Assembly: GCF_003610235.1 (NCBI RefSeq)
Contig: NZ_RAPR01000001.1
Coordinates: 1,426,001-1,490,000, forward strand
DNA length: 64,000 bases
Source of the DNA: Catellatospora citrea
Lineage (GTDB): Bacteria; Actinomycetota; Actinomycetes; Mycobacteriales; Micromonosporaceae
Direction: 5' to 3'
Under the pieces are notes generated by a model. It was not told the origin of the DNA. It made no database searches and worked only from the letters and a program-made list of their open reading frames with translations. A program made the position numbers and the translations under genes. How positions within the stretch are numbered: the first letter of the stretch is position 1; each line of letters opens with the position of its first letter. Of this stretch, positions 30,753 through 40,514 are shown piece after piece.

Positions 30753-31648
30753 GAGGACCTCCGCAGGCGGCTGGTCAGGAAGTAGTTGATCGCCGCGACG
30801 ATCACGATGATGCCGAACATCGCCCACGCCGCGGTCGAGGCGTAACCGAAGTCGAACCTGCTGAACGCCACCTCGTACAGGTACAGCGACAGCGTCTGGA
30901 ACTGCCGGTCACTGCCACCGGTCATCGAACCGCCACCGAACAGCAGCGGCTCCGCCAGGACCTGCATACCGCCGATCGTGGACACGATGACCGTGAAGAT
31001 GATCGTCGGGCGGATCGCCGGGACCGTGATCCTCGTCAGCTGCTGGAAACTCGACGCGCCGTCCAGGGACGCGGCGTCGTATAGGTCCTTGTTCACCGCC
31101 TGCATCGCGGCGAGGTAGATCAGGGCGTTGTAGCCCGTCCACCGCCAGAGGATCATCACCGAGATCGCGATCTGAGAGCTGGCGGTGCCGGCCTGCCAGT
31201 CGATCCGGCCCAGACCGAGGGTCTCCAGGAGCCAGTTGACCAGGCCGTAGTCCTTGCCGAAGATCTGCCCGAAGATGATCGCCACCGCGGCCACCGACGT
31301 GATGTTGGGCAGCACCGCCGTCATCCGCCAGAACGTCGGCGCCCGCAACCGCTGGTTCAGCACGTGCGCCAGGACCAGGGCCATCAACAGCTGGGGAACG
31401 GTCGACAGCACCCAGATCTGGGCGGTGTTACGCAACGCGTTCCAGAAGTACTCGTCGGCGAACAACTCCCGGTAGTTCTGCAACCCCAGGAAGGTGTGGG
31501 TCTCCGACAGCAGGCTCCACTCGTGCAGCGACACCCACGCGGTGTACGCCAGCGGGAAGATCCCGAACGCGGCGAAGAGCAGGAAGAACGGGACGATGTA
31601 AAGGTAGGGGGAACCCTTCACGTCCAAGCGGTAGAGCAGGGCTTTCAT
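30749..31648 (-). CDS. ABC sugar transporter permease (MalF/CUT1 type)
   Basis: 299 residues from ATG 31648; the in-frame extension upstream is arginine-rich and falls between genes, so it was excluded. Six helices are predicted, starting [24 protein letters not shown]. The EAA-type loop is [24 protein letters not shown]. It forms the import channel with the downstream permease and receives sugar from the binding lipoprotein encoded 83 bp upstream. Confidence 0.92.
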   Translation of the reverse strand: MKALLYRLDVKGSPYLYIVPFFLLFAAFGIFPLAYTAWVSLHEWSLLSETHTFLGLQNYRELFADEYFWNALRNTAQIWVLSTVPQLLMALVLAHVLNQRLRAPTFWRMTAVLPNITSVAAVAIIFGQIFGKDYGLVNWLLETLGLGRIDWQAGTASSQIAISVMILWRWTGYNALIYLAAMQAVNKDLYDAASLDGASSFQQLTRITVPAIRPTIIFTVIVSTIGGMQVLAEPLLFGGGSMTGGSDRQFQTLSLYLYEVAFSRFDFGYASTAAWAMFGIIVIVAAINYFLTSRLRRSS

Positions 31649-31731
31649 GTCCGGCCAGCGGTCCCTTCGAGCGGGGTGGGACCGGGTCCGGCCACGGCGG
31701 TCAACGCGCCGCGACCGGACCCGGTGCGGGT

Positions 31732-33024
31732 TCACAGAAGAGCGTTGACGTCCTTGAGGGACTGCGTCCAGGCCTCGTCGGACTTCTGCTTGCCCTGCTC
31801 CACACGGGTCAGACCGTTGATGATCGCCGTGTTGATGTCACCGGACTTCGGGCCCATGTACTGCGGCACCATCGTCTTCACCGAGTTCGAGAAGATCTGG
31901 CCGACGGGCGCGTTGTTGAAGAACGGGTTCTTGAAGTCCTTGATCACCGCGTCCTCGTACAGGGAGACGGTCGACGGGAAGTTACCGAGAGCGCGGAACA
32001 CCTTCGCCTGCTGCTCCGGGGCCACCAGCCACTTCGCCAGCTTCGCGGCCTCCTGGACGTTCTTGCCCTGCTTGGGCAGCGTCAGGAACGAACCACCCCA
32101 GTTACCGCCACCACCGGGAACCGCGGCGATGTCCCACTTGCCGGAGGACTCCTTGGCCTGGCTCTGGATGTAGGCCATCATCCAGGACGGGCAGGCGAGG
32201 GTCACGAACGAACCCTTGGCCATGCCGGCGTTCCAGTCGGCCGACCAGGCAGCGATCTTCCCGGACAGGCCCTTGTTGATGGCGTCGACGGAGAGGTCCC
32301 ACGCCTTCTTGACACCGGGGTTGCTCTCGACGACGACCTTGTCACCGTCGTAGATGCCGACCGGCTGCTGGCCGAGCACGGACCGGTACATGATCGTCGG
32401 GCCGTCCATCCACGCCGAACCCTTGATGTTGGCGTTCTTGAACTTCACACCCGTGGCGATGTAGTCCTCCCACGTCGGCCACAGCTTCGACACGGCCTCA
32501 CGGTCGGTCGGCAGGCCCGCCTTCTCGAACAGGTCGCGGCGGTAGCACATCGCCATGCCGCCCACGTCGGTGCCGAGGCCGACGACCTCGCCCTTGGCCG
32601 AGGAGCCCTGCTGCCACTTCCACTCGGGCCACTGGGCCTTGATCTCGGCCGCGCCGTAGTCGTTCCAGTTGTAGAACTTGCCGGGGTTGGCCGTGAACTG
32701 ACCCGCCCAGCCCTCCTCGATCGCCTCGATGTCCGCCGCACCGGTGTTCGTCGCCAGGTGCGCGGCCAGGTTCTTGTGGTGATCCTCGGCCTTGGTGATC
32801 CGCTCCACGATCTCCACATTCGGGTTCGCGGCCATGTACTCCTTGTACAGGTCCTTGTACCCGAACTCACCGAACGTCGCGATCGTCAGTTTGACCTTGC
32901 CGCCGGGCTGTGCCGGGTCGTCACTGCCGCCGCAGGCCGCGGTGCCGAGCACGAGCGCGGTCGCGAGCAGCGGGCCCGCGATCGTGAGCAGTCGGCGACG
33001 GGCGCCGGATGTTGCTGCACTCAT
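31732..33024 (-). CDS. ABC sugar-binding lipoprotein
   Basis: 430 residues from ATG 33024 with GGAGG upstream. A signal peptide ends in the lipobox LGTAACGG (Cys ~31). The mature protein follows the CUT1 solute-binding pattern (KLTIATFGEFGYKDLYKEYMAANPNVEIVERI..., EAIEEGWAGQFTANPGKFYNW, WMAYIQSQAKESSGKWDIAAVPGG). It is tethered outside the membrane and delivers an oligosaccharide to the two permeases. The pocket sequence alone does not tell which sugar. Confidence 0.92.
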   Translation of the reverse strand: MSAATSGARRRLLTIAGPLLATALVLGTAACGGSDDPAQPGGKVKLTIATFGEFGYKDLYKEYMAANPNVEIVERITKAEDHHKNLAAHLATNTGAADIEAIEEGWAGQFTANPGKFYNWNDYGAAEIKAQWPEWKWQQGSSAKGEVVGLGTDVGGMAMCYRRDLFEKAGLPTDREAVSKLWPTWEDYIATGVKFKNANIKGSAWMDGPTIMYRSVLGQQPVGIYDGDKVVVESNPGVKKAWDLSVDAINKGLSGKIAAWSADWNAGMAKGSFVTLACPSWMMAYIQSQAKESSGKWDIAAVPGGGGNWGGSFLTLPKQGKNVQEAAKLAKWLVAPEQQAKVFRALGNFPSTVSLYEDAVIKDFKNPFFNNAPVGQIFSNSVKTMVPQYMGPKSGDINTAIINGLTRVEQGKQKSDEAWTQSLKDVNALL

Positions 33025-33135
33025 GGACTTTCCTCCAGAGCTGGGATATGTGAGTGGTGCTGATTTGCCTGTCAGCCCGGCCGTCCGGGCAGTGCTCGCG
33101 CCGGACGGCCGGGGTGCTTGGTCGCGCCGTCGGCC

Positions 33136-35349
33136 TTACGGGCCGCTGACGAGGTTGACGACGTTGTTGCCGGAGTTGGCCGTCCCGCCGGTGTTGTTGA
33201 TGACGCGGTTGATGGTTCCGGTGCCGCCGAGCGAGACGGTCACCATGTTGTGGAAGCGCGTGCCCGTCGCGGGCACCTCGAACGCCCGCTCGGCCACCAC
33301 GGCCGGGTTGACGTTGAAGAAGCAGTAGCTGCCCAGGCCCCAGGCTTCGTGGCTGGTGACCGTGTTGGCCACCTTGTACGCCGCGTAGCCGCGGGTGGAC
33401 CCGTTCATCCAGCCCGCCTGGTTCGGCGGGTCGTAGGGCAGCTCGTTCTGGAAGAAGTAGGTCCGGCCGCCGTTGCCGTTCCAGATGACCTGGTACTTCT
33501 GGTAGTGCTCGACGAACAACCCGTAGAACGTGATGTTGTTGCCGTTGACGACCAGGCCTGTGTCAGCCGTGTTGGTGTTCCAGCCGACGCCGGAGCCGTG
33601 GTCGGCGCGCCAGATCCAGGTGTGGTCGCCGATCACGTTGTGGCTGTTGATGACCAGGCTGGTCGTCGCCTTGCCGACGCCCGCGCCGCCGATGCGGAAG
33701 AACACGTCGTGCAGCGAGGTCGGGTTGGCGGCGTGGCTCGCGCTGGAGCCGGCCGGGCCGACCTGCATGAGCGTCGCCGAGTTGGTGCTGCCCGCGTCGA
33801 TGAGGATGCCGGCGAGCTTGACGCCGTCCACGTCGGCGACCGACATCGCCATGACCCCGTTGTCCGGGATGATGGTGGCCAGGCCCAGGCCCAGCACGAC
33901 GGTGTCGGGCCGGGTGATCCGGATGGTGTCGTTGACGTGGTACACGCCGGGCGTGAACAGCAGGTTCTGCCCGGCGGCCAGGGCCGCGTTGATGGAGGCC
34001 GCGGTCGCGCCGGCCTTCACGATGTGGAACTGGCTGATCGGCAACGAGGTGCCCGCCGGGGTGCCGGTGGCCCAGGTGGTGCCGGTGCTGTTGCTGCGCA
34101 GACCTGGCACGAACACCTGGTACGCGCCCGCGCTGTCGACGTACAGGAAGGGCTTCTCCCGGACGACCGGTGTCGCGCCGACGTTGGTGTAGGGCGGGCT
34201 CGGGAACGTGTTGCCCGGGGCGCCCTGGGTGCCGACGAAGACCATGTTCCAGTTGGACCCGGCCCAGCTGCCGAACTGCGAGTTGCGCGAGATCCACTGT
34301 TGCTGGCTGCCCGAGTTGACCTGGCCGTCGACCTTGACGTCGGAGAACCAGCCGCCGCTGGCCCAGCCGCCGTCGTCGAGCAGCAGGTTGCCACGCACGT
34401 GCATGCGGCGGTACGGCGCGGCCTGCGACACGGCCCAGCGGTCGGTGCCGCCGGTCGGGGTCACCGACAGGTTCTCCGCCCCGCGCCAGAAGTTCTGGGT
34501 CGCGTTGTTCGGCGGGAACCAGTCGGCCTCCACGTGCACCGACCCGTTGATGTTCACCGCGTCCGGCGAGAAGCCCAGACCCAGGACCTGGGTGTAGAAG
34601 CCGACGTTGACGTTGACGTTGTAGCTGCCCGGCTTGAACATCAGCGCGTACCGCTGGGTGCCGAACTGGTTCGTCTCCTGGCCCGAGAACACGCTGTTGA
34701 CCTGCGACTGGATGGTCGAGGCCGACATCGACGGGTCGAAGATGCGCACGTTCGGGCCGAGGTCGGGGTTGCCGGGGTTAGGCGGCACGGTGCTGGGCGA
34801 GGGCTGCGGGCCCCCGACCGGGTTCAGGAAGAATGACTGCGCTCCCGTTCCGTTGCAGGTGTACTGCACCAGCTGCACGCTGTCGGCGGTCGAGGCCGCG
34901 GGCACGTCCAGGCACTTGCCGCTGAGCCGGCTGACGAAGTGGTATGCCCCGTCGGCCTCCTCCACCGCCTGCCACTGCTGGTTGTTGCCGCCGCCGTAGA
35001 GCCACAGGTGGATCGCGGCGTTGTCGGCGGTCGACACGTTGGAGACGTCCCAGACCTGGTTGACGGCCGGCGCGGTGCCGACCCGGAAGTAGCCGCCGCT
35101 GGTGGCGTCGAAGCGCCACTGCTGCGCGGCGGTGCCGTTGCAGGCGTACTGCTGCACCGCGGTGCCGTTCGCGCTGGCCGCGGCCCGCGCGTCGACACAC
35201 TTGCCGTTGGCCTTGTTGACCACCGTGTACGTGGTCCCGGAGACCACCGCGGCCTGCGCCGTGGTGGTGCCGAGCACGACCACGGCCACCGCGCCGATGC
35301 CGGCGAGCAGAGACGCGGTCAGCGTCGTGACGAGCAGGCGCCGCCTCAT
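33136..35349 (-). CDS. Secreted CBM13 (ricin-type) plus right-handed beta-helix protein, function unknown
   Basis: 737 residues from ATG 35349, which overlaps the GH30 stop by 4 nt. A signal peptide spans ~1-34 (RRRLLVTTLTASLLAGIGAVAVVVLG...AQA). A ricin-B/CBM13 lectin domain follows (~38-165; GKCVDARAAASANGT, QQWRF, GKCLDVPAAST). After a Pro linker, residues ~185-737 form a right-handed beta-helix-like region (YALMFKPGSYNVNVNVGFYTQVLGLG, NATQNFWRGAENLSV, VNDTIRITRPDTVVLGLGLATIIPDNG, NHNVIGDHTWIWRADHG-like turns). Close relatives in Streptomyces are commonly labelled adenylyl cyclase, but no cyclase motif is visible and the protein is extracellular. Pairing with GH30 suggests a role in breaking down a glucan. 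Confidence 0.82.
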   Translation of the reverse strand: MRRRLLVTTLTASLLAGIGAVAVVVLGTTTAQAAVVSGTTYTVVNKANGKCVDARAAASANGTAVQQYACNGTAAQQWRFDATSGGYFRVGTAPAVNQVWDVSNVSTADNAAIHLWLYGGGNNQQWQAVEEADGAYHFVSRLSGKCLDVPAASTADSVQLVQYTCNGTGAQSFFLNPVGGPQPSPSTVPPNPGNPDLGPNVRIFDPSMSASTIQSQVNSVFSGQETNQFGTQRYALMFKPGSYNVNVNVGFYTQVLGLGFSPDAVNINGSVHVEADWFPPNNATQNFWRGAENLSVTPTGGTDRWAVSQAAPYRRMHVRGNLLLDDGGWASGGWFSDVKVDGQVNSGSQQQWISRNSQFGSWAGSNWNMVFVGTQGAPGNTFPSPPYTNVGATPVVREKPFLYVDSAGAYQVFVPGLRSNSTGTTWATGTPAGTSLPISQFHIVKAGATAASINAALAAGQNLLFTPGVYHVNDTIRITRPDTVVLGLGLATIIPDNGVMAMSVADVDGVKLAGILIDAGSTNSATLMQVGPAGSSASHAANPTSLHDVFFRIGGAGVGKATTSLVINSHNVIGDHTWIWRADHGSGVGWNTNTADTGLVVNGNNITFYGLFVEHYQKYQVIWNGNGGRTYFFQNELPYDPPNQAGWMNGSTRGYAAYKVANTVTSHEAWGLGSYCFFNVNPAVVAERAFEVPATGTRFHNMVTVSLGGTGTINRVINNTGGTANSGNNVVNLVSGP

Positions 35350-37238
35350 GAGTACGTCCATTTCTGGTTCGCGCCGGTGGTGCAGGACCAGATCTGCAGC
35401 CGCGCGCCGTCGGCGGAGCTGTTGTCCTTCACGTCCAGGCAGGTGCCGGAGAACTGGTTGACGAACTGCTGGGTCGAGCTGTTGTAGGTCCACTTCTGGG
35501 AGGTGCCGGTGTGGCAGTCCCACAGGTGGGTCAGCGTGCCGTTGGCCGCGCTGGGTCCGGCGATGTCCAGGCACTTGCCCAGCGAGCTGAGCCGGCCGCT
35601 GGAGTCACGGGTCCATGACTGCGCCCCGGTGCCGTTGCAGGTGTAGAGCTGGATCGCGGTGCCGTTGGCGGTCGCCGCCCCGGCCACGTCGATGCACTTG
35701 CCGCCCAGGCCGGTGATCGGGCTGGTGCCGCCGCCGGGGTTGCTGCCAGGAGTGCCCGACCAGGTGAAGGTCGCGGTGGTACGGGCCGGCAGGGTGTACA
35801 CGAAGGACTGGTTGCCCCAGTTGACCCGCACCGACTGCGCCGAGGTGCCGCCGTTGTGCGCGATCAGGGCCTTGGACCCGTCCGGGTTCTTCCACGCGAC
35901 GTTCTGGACCGTGCCGTTGGCCGTCGAGTCGATGCGGAACGCGCCCGGCTTGACGAACTTGGTCAGGTGGCCGGTGGTGTAGTACTCGATGGTGTAGTCG
36001 ACCTGGCCGGCCCGCGAGCCGCCCTCCTGCACGGTGATCAGGCCGGTGCAGACGTCGCAGCCGCCGTTGTGCGGGCCCATGAACTGGTTGAGCGCCAGGC
36101 TCCACTTGACCAGGCTGCCGCTCCAGTTGCGGGTGTAGTTGACGATGTCGGCCATGTCCTCGTTGTGCTGGTTGCCGATCCAGGTGCCGCCGGAGTGCTC
36201 GGTGCTGAACTGCTTCACCGCCGGGTACTGGTTGTGCACCTGGGTGCCGACCGCCGGGTCGCCGAAGTAGCCGTGCCAGGCGATGCCGCCGAACAGCGGG
36301 TCGTTGCGGATGCCGGTGTCGGCCAGCGTGCCCGCGCTCATGCTGGTGTAGTCGCCGTAGTTCCAGTCGTGGATGAGCACCTTGGTGGTGATGCCCGCGG
36401 CGCGGAACGCCGGGTAGACGTGGTTCTTGGTGAACTCGATCAGGCCGGAGGTGTTCCAGCTCATGCCCGGGTAGTTCATCGCCGTCGGGTTGCCCGACTG
36501 GCAGCAGTTGGGCTCGTTCTGCACCGAGATGTAGTTCACCGGCACGCCGATGGCCTGGTAGCTCTGGATGTACTTGACCAGGTACTGGGCGTACATCGGG
36601 TAGTACTCGGCCTTGAGCCAGCCCATCTGGTCCATCCGGCCGTTGTCCTTCATCCAGCCCGGCGCGCTCCACGGCACGCCCTTGACCCGCAGAGCCGGGT
36701 TCAGGTTCTTCGCCTGCTGGGTGAGCAGCCGGACGTTGGTGTCGTAGCCGTTGCTGCCGAAGTCGTTGAGGTTGCAGCAGGTGTCGTCGAGCGAGACGTG
36801 GCCCGGCCGGGACAGGTCGGACGCGCCGATCGGGTTGCGCACGAACGACAGGCCGATGCCGTCGGTCGGCGAGAACAGCTTGCTCATCACCTGGTCGCGG
36901 GTGGCCGCGCTGATCGGGCCGCCGCGCAGCAGGTAGGCGGTGGTGTCGGTGATGGACGCGCCGCCGCCCTCGAACTGCTGGTAGGTGGTGCCCTCGTTGA
37001 CGGTGATGGTGTGGTTGGCGCTGCCGCCGGCGGGGCCGAAGTTGATGTTGACCTGCTGCTGCAGGCCGCGGGTGACCGTGCGGCCACCGGAGTCGGACGT
37101 GGTGGTGAGCCAGACGCTGACGCTCTCCCCGGCCGCGTAGGCCGAGGGGGCGATCACCGAGCCGGTCACCAAGAACGCGGTCGCCGCAGTGGCGGTGACC
37201 GCGATGGCGGTGGTCCAGCCTGACCGGGGACGGAACAC
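35346..37238 (-). CDS. Secreted GH30 glucanase/glucosylceramidase-type hydrolase with CBM13
   Basis: 630 residues from GTG 37238; AAAGGAGG lies 8 nt upstream. A signal peptide covers ~1-36. The GH30 catalytic domain (~50-485) shows QQFEGGGASITDTTAYLL, WSAPGWMKDNGRMD, the acid/base Glu in ISVQNEPN (~241) and the nucleophile Glu in FSTEHSGG (~346). A Gly/Pro linker leads to a CBM13 lectin domain with three QxW-type repeats (GGKCIDVAG, LGKCLDIAG, SGTCLDVKD). GH30 enzymes of this type cleave beta-1,6-glucan or related beta-glucosides. It is the first gene of the glucan cluster and faces a LacI regulator upstream on the same strand. Confidence 0.9.
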   Translation of the reverse strand: MFRPRSGWTTAIAVTATAATAFLVTGSVIAPSAYAAGESVSVWLTTTSDSGGRTVTRGLQQQVNINFGPAGGSANHTITVNEGTTYQQFEGGGASITDTTAYLLRGGPISAATRDQVMSKLFSPTDGIGLSFVRNPIGASDLSRPGHVSLDDTCCNLNDFGSNGYDTNVRLLTQQAKNLNPALRVKGVPWSAPGWMKDNGRMDQMGWLKAEYYPMYAQYLVKYIQSYQAIGVPVNYISVQNEPNCCQSGNPTAMNYPGMSWNTSGLIEFTKNHVYPAFRAAGITTKVLIHDWNYGDYTSMSAGTLADTGIRNDPLFGGIAWHGYFGDPAVGTQVHNQYPAVKQFSTEHSGGTWIGNQHNEDMADIVNYTRNWSGSLVKWSLALNQFMGPHNGGCDVCTGLITVQEGGSRAGQVDYTIEYYTTGHLTKFVKPGAFRIDSTANGTVQNVAWKNPDGSKALIAHNGGTSAQSVRVNWGNQSFVYTLPARTTATFTWSGTPGSNPGGGTSPITGLGGKCIDVAGAATANGTAIQLYTCNGTGAQSWTRDSSGRLSSLGKCLDIAGPSAANGTLTHLWDCHTGTSQKWTYNSSTQQFVNQFSGTCLDVKDNSSADGARLQIWSCTTGANQKWTYS

Positions 37239-37686
37239 GCGGGACCCTCCTTTCGACAAAACCATGACGGGGCCATGGCAGGACGGGGACGCGGGATTCG
37301 CCGGGGCGCGCCGCGTGAGAGGTGGCGCGTCATGACGGGTCGCGTGGGGGCTGTGGAGGACCGGGCGGCGGTGGGGCTGCCGCCGACCCGGTCCGGGCTG
37401 TTCCTGGTACACAGGACCGTCGATGTAACTGGTGTAACAGAATGATTGACGTCCTGTTGACAGCAATGAAACATAAGGCTTTCCGGCCTGTCAAGACCCA
37501 GGTATGTCCGAGAAAGACAGCAAGATTGGGCCCATTTCCTATGAAACAAAATGGAACTGCCGCTGCCTGCGGAGAAAAGGAAGGACAACTTCCTATAACG
37601 TTCGACGGCTCACGCGCCCTCGCCGGCGTCTGGCACGATGCGGCACCGGGCCGGCCGGAAACAGTGCCGGGGGTCGGCCCCGCGCC
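37239..37686 (-). other. 448-bp regulatory region upstream of GH30
   Basis: The part at 37420-37560 is clearly less GC-rich than its surroundings and likely holds the GH30 promoter: TTGACA lies on the minus strand at 37494-37489. A single palindrome GGAAG-N5-CTTCC (37579-37593) resembles half of repeat family A. No clear GAAAGCGCTTTC-like LacI operator was found. No gene was seen. Confidence 0.45.
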
Positions 37687-38715
37687 TCAGCGGGCCGACG
37701 CGGGGGCGGTGGAGTCGCGGATGACCAGCTCGGTGCCGAGCGAGACGTGCACGGCCTCCAGGGTGTGCCGGTCCAGCAGGCGCATCAGCATGGTCACCGC
37801 CATCCGGCCCATCTCCTGCAGCGGCTGGCGCACCGTGGTCAGCATCGGCGTCGTCGCCCGACTCACGTCGATGTCGTCGAAGCCCGCGATCGACAGGTCC
37901 TGCGGCACCCGCAGCCCGCGCTCGTGTGCCGCGGCCAGCGCGCCGACGGCCATCTTGTCGTTGAACGCCACCAGCGCCGTCGGCCGGTCCGGCAGGTCCA
38001 GCAGCTCCCCGGCCGCCCGGTAACCGTTGTCGGTGTTCGGCTCGTTGACGTGGCGCACCAGCTCCGACGTGGGCAGCACGCCGGCGTCGGCCAGCGGCGC
38101 GACATACCCGGCCATGCGGGCGTCGTTGGCCAGCCACTCCGGCGGGCCGCCGATGATGCCGACCCGGCGGTGACCCAGCTCCACCAGATGCGACATCAGC
38201 CGCCGCGCCCCGGCGAAGTGCGCCGCGGACACGGTCACGATGTCCTTCGGGGCGAGCGTCCGGGGGTCGATCACCACGAACGGGAACTGCTGGTCACGCA
38301 GCCGCACCAGGTCGTCCGGCGACTCGGGCGGCAGGATCAGGATCGCCCCGGCCACGTCCGGCCGGTCGGCCAGTGTCGGCAGCACCGCCGCCGACTGCGC
38401 CGCCTCGCCCGCGTTGAGCACCATCTGCCGCCCGTGCAGCTCGATGGTCTCCGCGATCGAGCTGACGATCAGCCCGAAGTAGTCGGTGAGCACGTACGGG
38501 CAGCGCACGTAGACCGCGCCGGACGCCGGGGGCAGTTCGCCACGGCGCAACGGGGCCTTGTCGCCGCGCCGGTGCACGGCCTGCAACACCAGGTCACGCG
38601 TGTGCGGCGCGACGTTGGCCGCGCCGTTGAGCACCCGGGACACCGTCGCGATGGACAGGCCCGTCTCCGCTGCGATGTCGCGCACCGTGGCGCGTACGCC
38701 GACCGTCCTAGGCAT
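37687..38715 (-). CDS. LacI-family transcriptional regulator
   Basis: 342 residues from ATG 38715. The HTH with hinge helix is at ~8-55 (TVRDIAAETGLSIATVSRVLNGAANVAPHTRDLVLQAV), followed by the two-lobed periplasmic-binding-like sugar domain (GRQMVLNAGEAAQSAAVLPTL; GHRRVGIIGGPPEW; ALVAFNDKMAVGAL; SIAGFDDIDVSRATTPMLTTV). Its place directly upstream of the GH30/ABC/GH1 cluster suggests that it represses these genes until an oligosaccharide from the glucan binds (inference). Confidence 0.9.
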   Translation of the reverse strand: MPRTVGVRATVRDIAAETGLSIATVSRVLNGAANVAPHTRDLVLQAVHRRGDKAPLRRGELPPASGAVYVRCPYVLTDYFGLIVSSIAETIELHGRQMVLNAGEAAQSAAVLPTLADRPDVAGAILILPPESPDDLVRLRDQQFPFVVIDPRTLAPKDIVTVSAAHFAGARRLMSHLVELGHRRVGIIGGPPEWLANDARMAGYVAPLADAGVLPTSELVRHVNEPNTDNGYRAAGELLDLPDRPTALVAFNDKMAVGALAAAHERGLRVPQDLSIAGFDDIDVSRATTPMLTTVRQPLQEMGRMAVTMLMRLLDRHTLEAVHVSLGTELVIRDSTAPASAR

Positions 38716-38830
38716 GGCCGCACACGATACCCGACACGCTGCGTGATGAACCGTCACCGAACACGCGGCCATCATGGCGGCGCAGCCCGGCCACGCGCCA
38801 GCCCCACCCCGCCCACCGCGCCGCGCCCTT

Positions 38831-38905
38831 GATCATCCGACTTGCCCGGCAATCGGGCGTAGGCGCTCGCAAGATACGCACAGGTGCCTGGCAAGTCGGA
38901 CGACC
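38831..38905 (+). repeat. Family B 75-bp palindromic repeat, copy 3
   Basis: GATCATCCGACTTGCCCGGCA (38831-38851) and TGCCTGGCAAGTCGGACGACC (38885-38905) form imperfect 21-bp terminal inverted repeats. The internal marker GCAAGATACGCAC is identical to that of copy 2. It lies in the 342-bp divergent gap between LacI and the DsbA-like gene. The rest of that gap shows only a weak AAGG ribosome binding site before 39058. Confidence 0.87.
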
Positions 38906-39057
38906 TCGGCACCGGGCACGACACGGCACAGGTGATTCGCGGCGTTCTCCCAGGGATCGCCCAGGCGTCATGGATAGAGTCCCCAGACAAGCTGGGCCGC
39001 CCCCACCAGCGGTGATCTACGAATCCCCCCACATCATTCCTGTGGAAAGGTGACGCG

Positions 39058-39792
39058 ATGCCCGCGACGACCCGCCCTGCCTCGCGGCGGCCGGAGAAGA
39101 CCGGCGGCAAGGGACGCAAGAACCTGAAGGCGCCGACCCGCGCCGGCATGAGCACCAATCTGAAGTTCACCCTCGGCGTGCTGGCGGCGGTCGCGTTGAT
39201 CATCGGCGGTGCGGTGTTCTTCGCCGTCAAGGGCGCCTCCGCGCCGGACGCCGCCGCCGCGAACCTGGTGCGCGCCGACTCGCACCGGATCTCCACGGCC
39301 GCCGACGGCAAGGTGACCGTCGTGGAGTTCCTCGACTTCGAGTGCCCGTCCTGCGGCGCGGCGTACCCGGCTGTCGAGCAGCTGCGCAAGGACTATGCCG
39401 GGAAGATCACGTACGTGGTGCGCGAGTTCCCGCTCGACATGCACCCCAACGCGATGAACGCGGCCGCCGCCGCGGAGGCCGCCGCCGCGCAGGGCAAGTT
39501 CGAGGCGATGTACAACAAGCTGTTCAGCACCCAGCAGAGCTGGGGCGGGCAGCAGACCGACCACGCCAAGACGTTCGACGGCTATGCCCAGGAGCTGGGG
39601 CTGGACATGACGAAGTACCGCGCGGACGTCGCGTCGCAGCCGGTGCTCGACCGCATCGAGACCGACCGCACCGACGGTGCGGCCGCCGGGGCGCGGGGCA
39701 CGCCGACGTTCTTCGTCAACGGCAAGCTGTTCGAGAAGCAGGCCACGTACGACAACCTGAAGGCCGCCGTCGACGCGGCCCTGGCGGGGTGA
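39058..39792 (+). CDS. DsbA-family membrane-anchored thiol-disulfide oxidoreductase
   Basis: 244 residues from ATG 39058. A basic cytoplasmic tail is followed by one membrane helix (FTLGVLAAVALIIGGAVFFAV, ~37-57). The thioredoxin-fold domain has CPSC (~96-99; VEFLDFECPSCGAAYPAVEQL), a helical insertion and the cis-Pro loop GTPTFFVNG near residue 218. It oxidises Cys pairs of secreted proteins. The VKOR gene starts 2 nt after its stop, giving the oxidase that recharges it; many secreted proteins in this window (CBM13, metalloprotease) carry Cys pairs. Confidence 0.92.
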   Translation: MPATTRPASRRPEKTGGKGRKNLKAPTRAGMSTNLKFTLGVLAAVALIIGGAVFFAVKGASAPDAAAANLVRADSHRISTAADGKVTVVEFLDFECPSCGAAYPAVEQLRKDYAGKITYVVREFPLDMHPNAMNAAAAAEAAAAQGKFEAMYNKLFSTQQSWGGQQTDHAKTFDGYAQELGLDMTKYRADVASQPVLDRIETDRTDGAAAGARGTPTFFVNGKLFEKQATYDNLKAAVDAALAG

Positions 39793-39794
39793 GC

Positions 39795-40460
39795 ATGACC
39801 ACGATCGAGCAGCGCGGCGGCACCCACGCCGAGCAGAACGGCGTCGACGAGCACCTGACGCCACGACGGACCACCGTCGACCGCGCCATCGGCTGGATCC
39901 TGACCGTCACCGGCGTGCTCGGCACGGCGGCAGCGTTCACCCTGGCCGTGGAGAAGATCCACCTGCTGACCGACCCGTCGTACACGCCCTCGTGCAGCAT
40001 CAACCCCGTGCTGTCGTGCGGTTCGGTGATGATCACCGAGCAGGCGTCCGCGTTCGGCTTCCCCAATCCGCTGCTGGGGCTGGGCACGTTCCCGGTCGTG
40101 GTGACGCTGGGTGTGCTGGTGCTGGCCGGGGTGCGGCTGCCGCGCTTCGTCTGGCTCGGGCTGCAGGTGGGGGCGACGTTCGCGCTGGGCTTCGTGTTCT
40201 GGCTGATGTTCCAGTCGCTGTACCGGATCGGCGCGCTGTGCCCGTACTGCATGGTGGTGTGGGTCGCGGTGGTGCTGCTGTTCTGGTACACGACGCTGTA
40301 CAACCTGCACCACGGGCACCTGCGCGTGCCTGCCCGGCTGCGCGGCGCGGTCGACCTGGCCGTGGACGTGCACGCGGTCGGGCCGGCGCTGTGGCTGCTG
40401 GTCACGGTGGTGCTGATCGCCCAGGCCTTCTGGAGCCAGTGGCAGATCATGCTGTCCTGA
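39795..40460 (+). CDS. Vitamin K epoxide reductase (VKOR) family quinone-linked oxidase
   Basis: 221 residues from ATG 39795. Five hydrophobic helices are visible. The redox pairs are the loop Cys in CSINPVLSCGSVM (~58-66) and the active-site CPYC at ~148-151. VKOR passes electrons from DsbA to the membrane quinone pool, replacing DsbB in actinobacteria. It is co-transcribed with the DsbA-like gene. A repeat with terminator-like shape follows. Confidence 0.93.
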   Translation: MTTIEQRGGTHAEQNGVDEHLTPRRTTVDRAIGWILTVTGVLGTAAAFTLAVEKIHLLTDPSYTPSCSINPVLSCGSVMITEQASAFGFPNPLLGLGTFPVVVTLGVLVLAGVRLPRFVWLGLQVGATFALGFVFWLMFQSLYRIGALCPYCMVVWVAVVLLFWYTTLYNLHHGHLRVPARLRGAVDLAVDVHAVGPALWLLVTVVLIAQAFWSQWQIMLS

Positions 40461-40514
40461 ACCTCCCGACCGCCGCGACCCTCCTCCCCGTCGCGGCGGT
40501 CGGCTTCGGAAAGG

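Noticed and set aside
33136..35349. Adenylyl cyclase label for the beta-helix protein
   Set aside because: No class III cyclase residues, and a signal peptide plus lectin domain place it outside the cell.
37239..37686. LacI operator upstream of GH30
   Set aside because: Searched by eye for GAAAGCGCTTTC-like or other long palindromes; only weak, short symmetry was found near the -35-like TTGACA.
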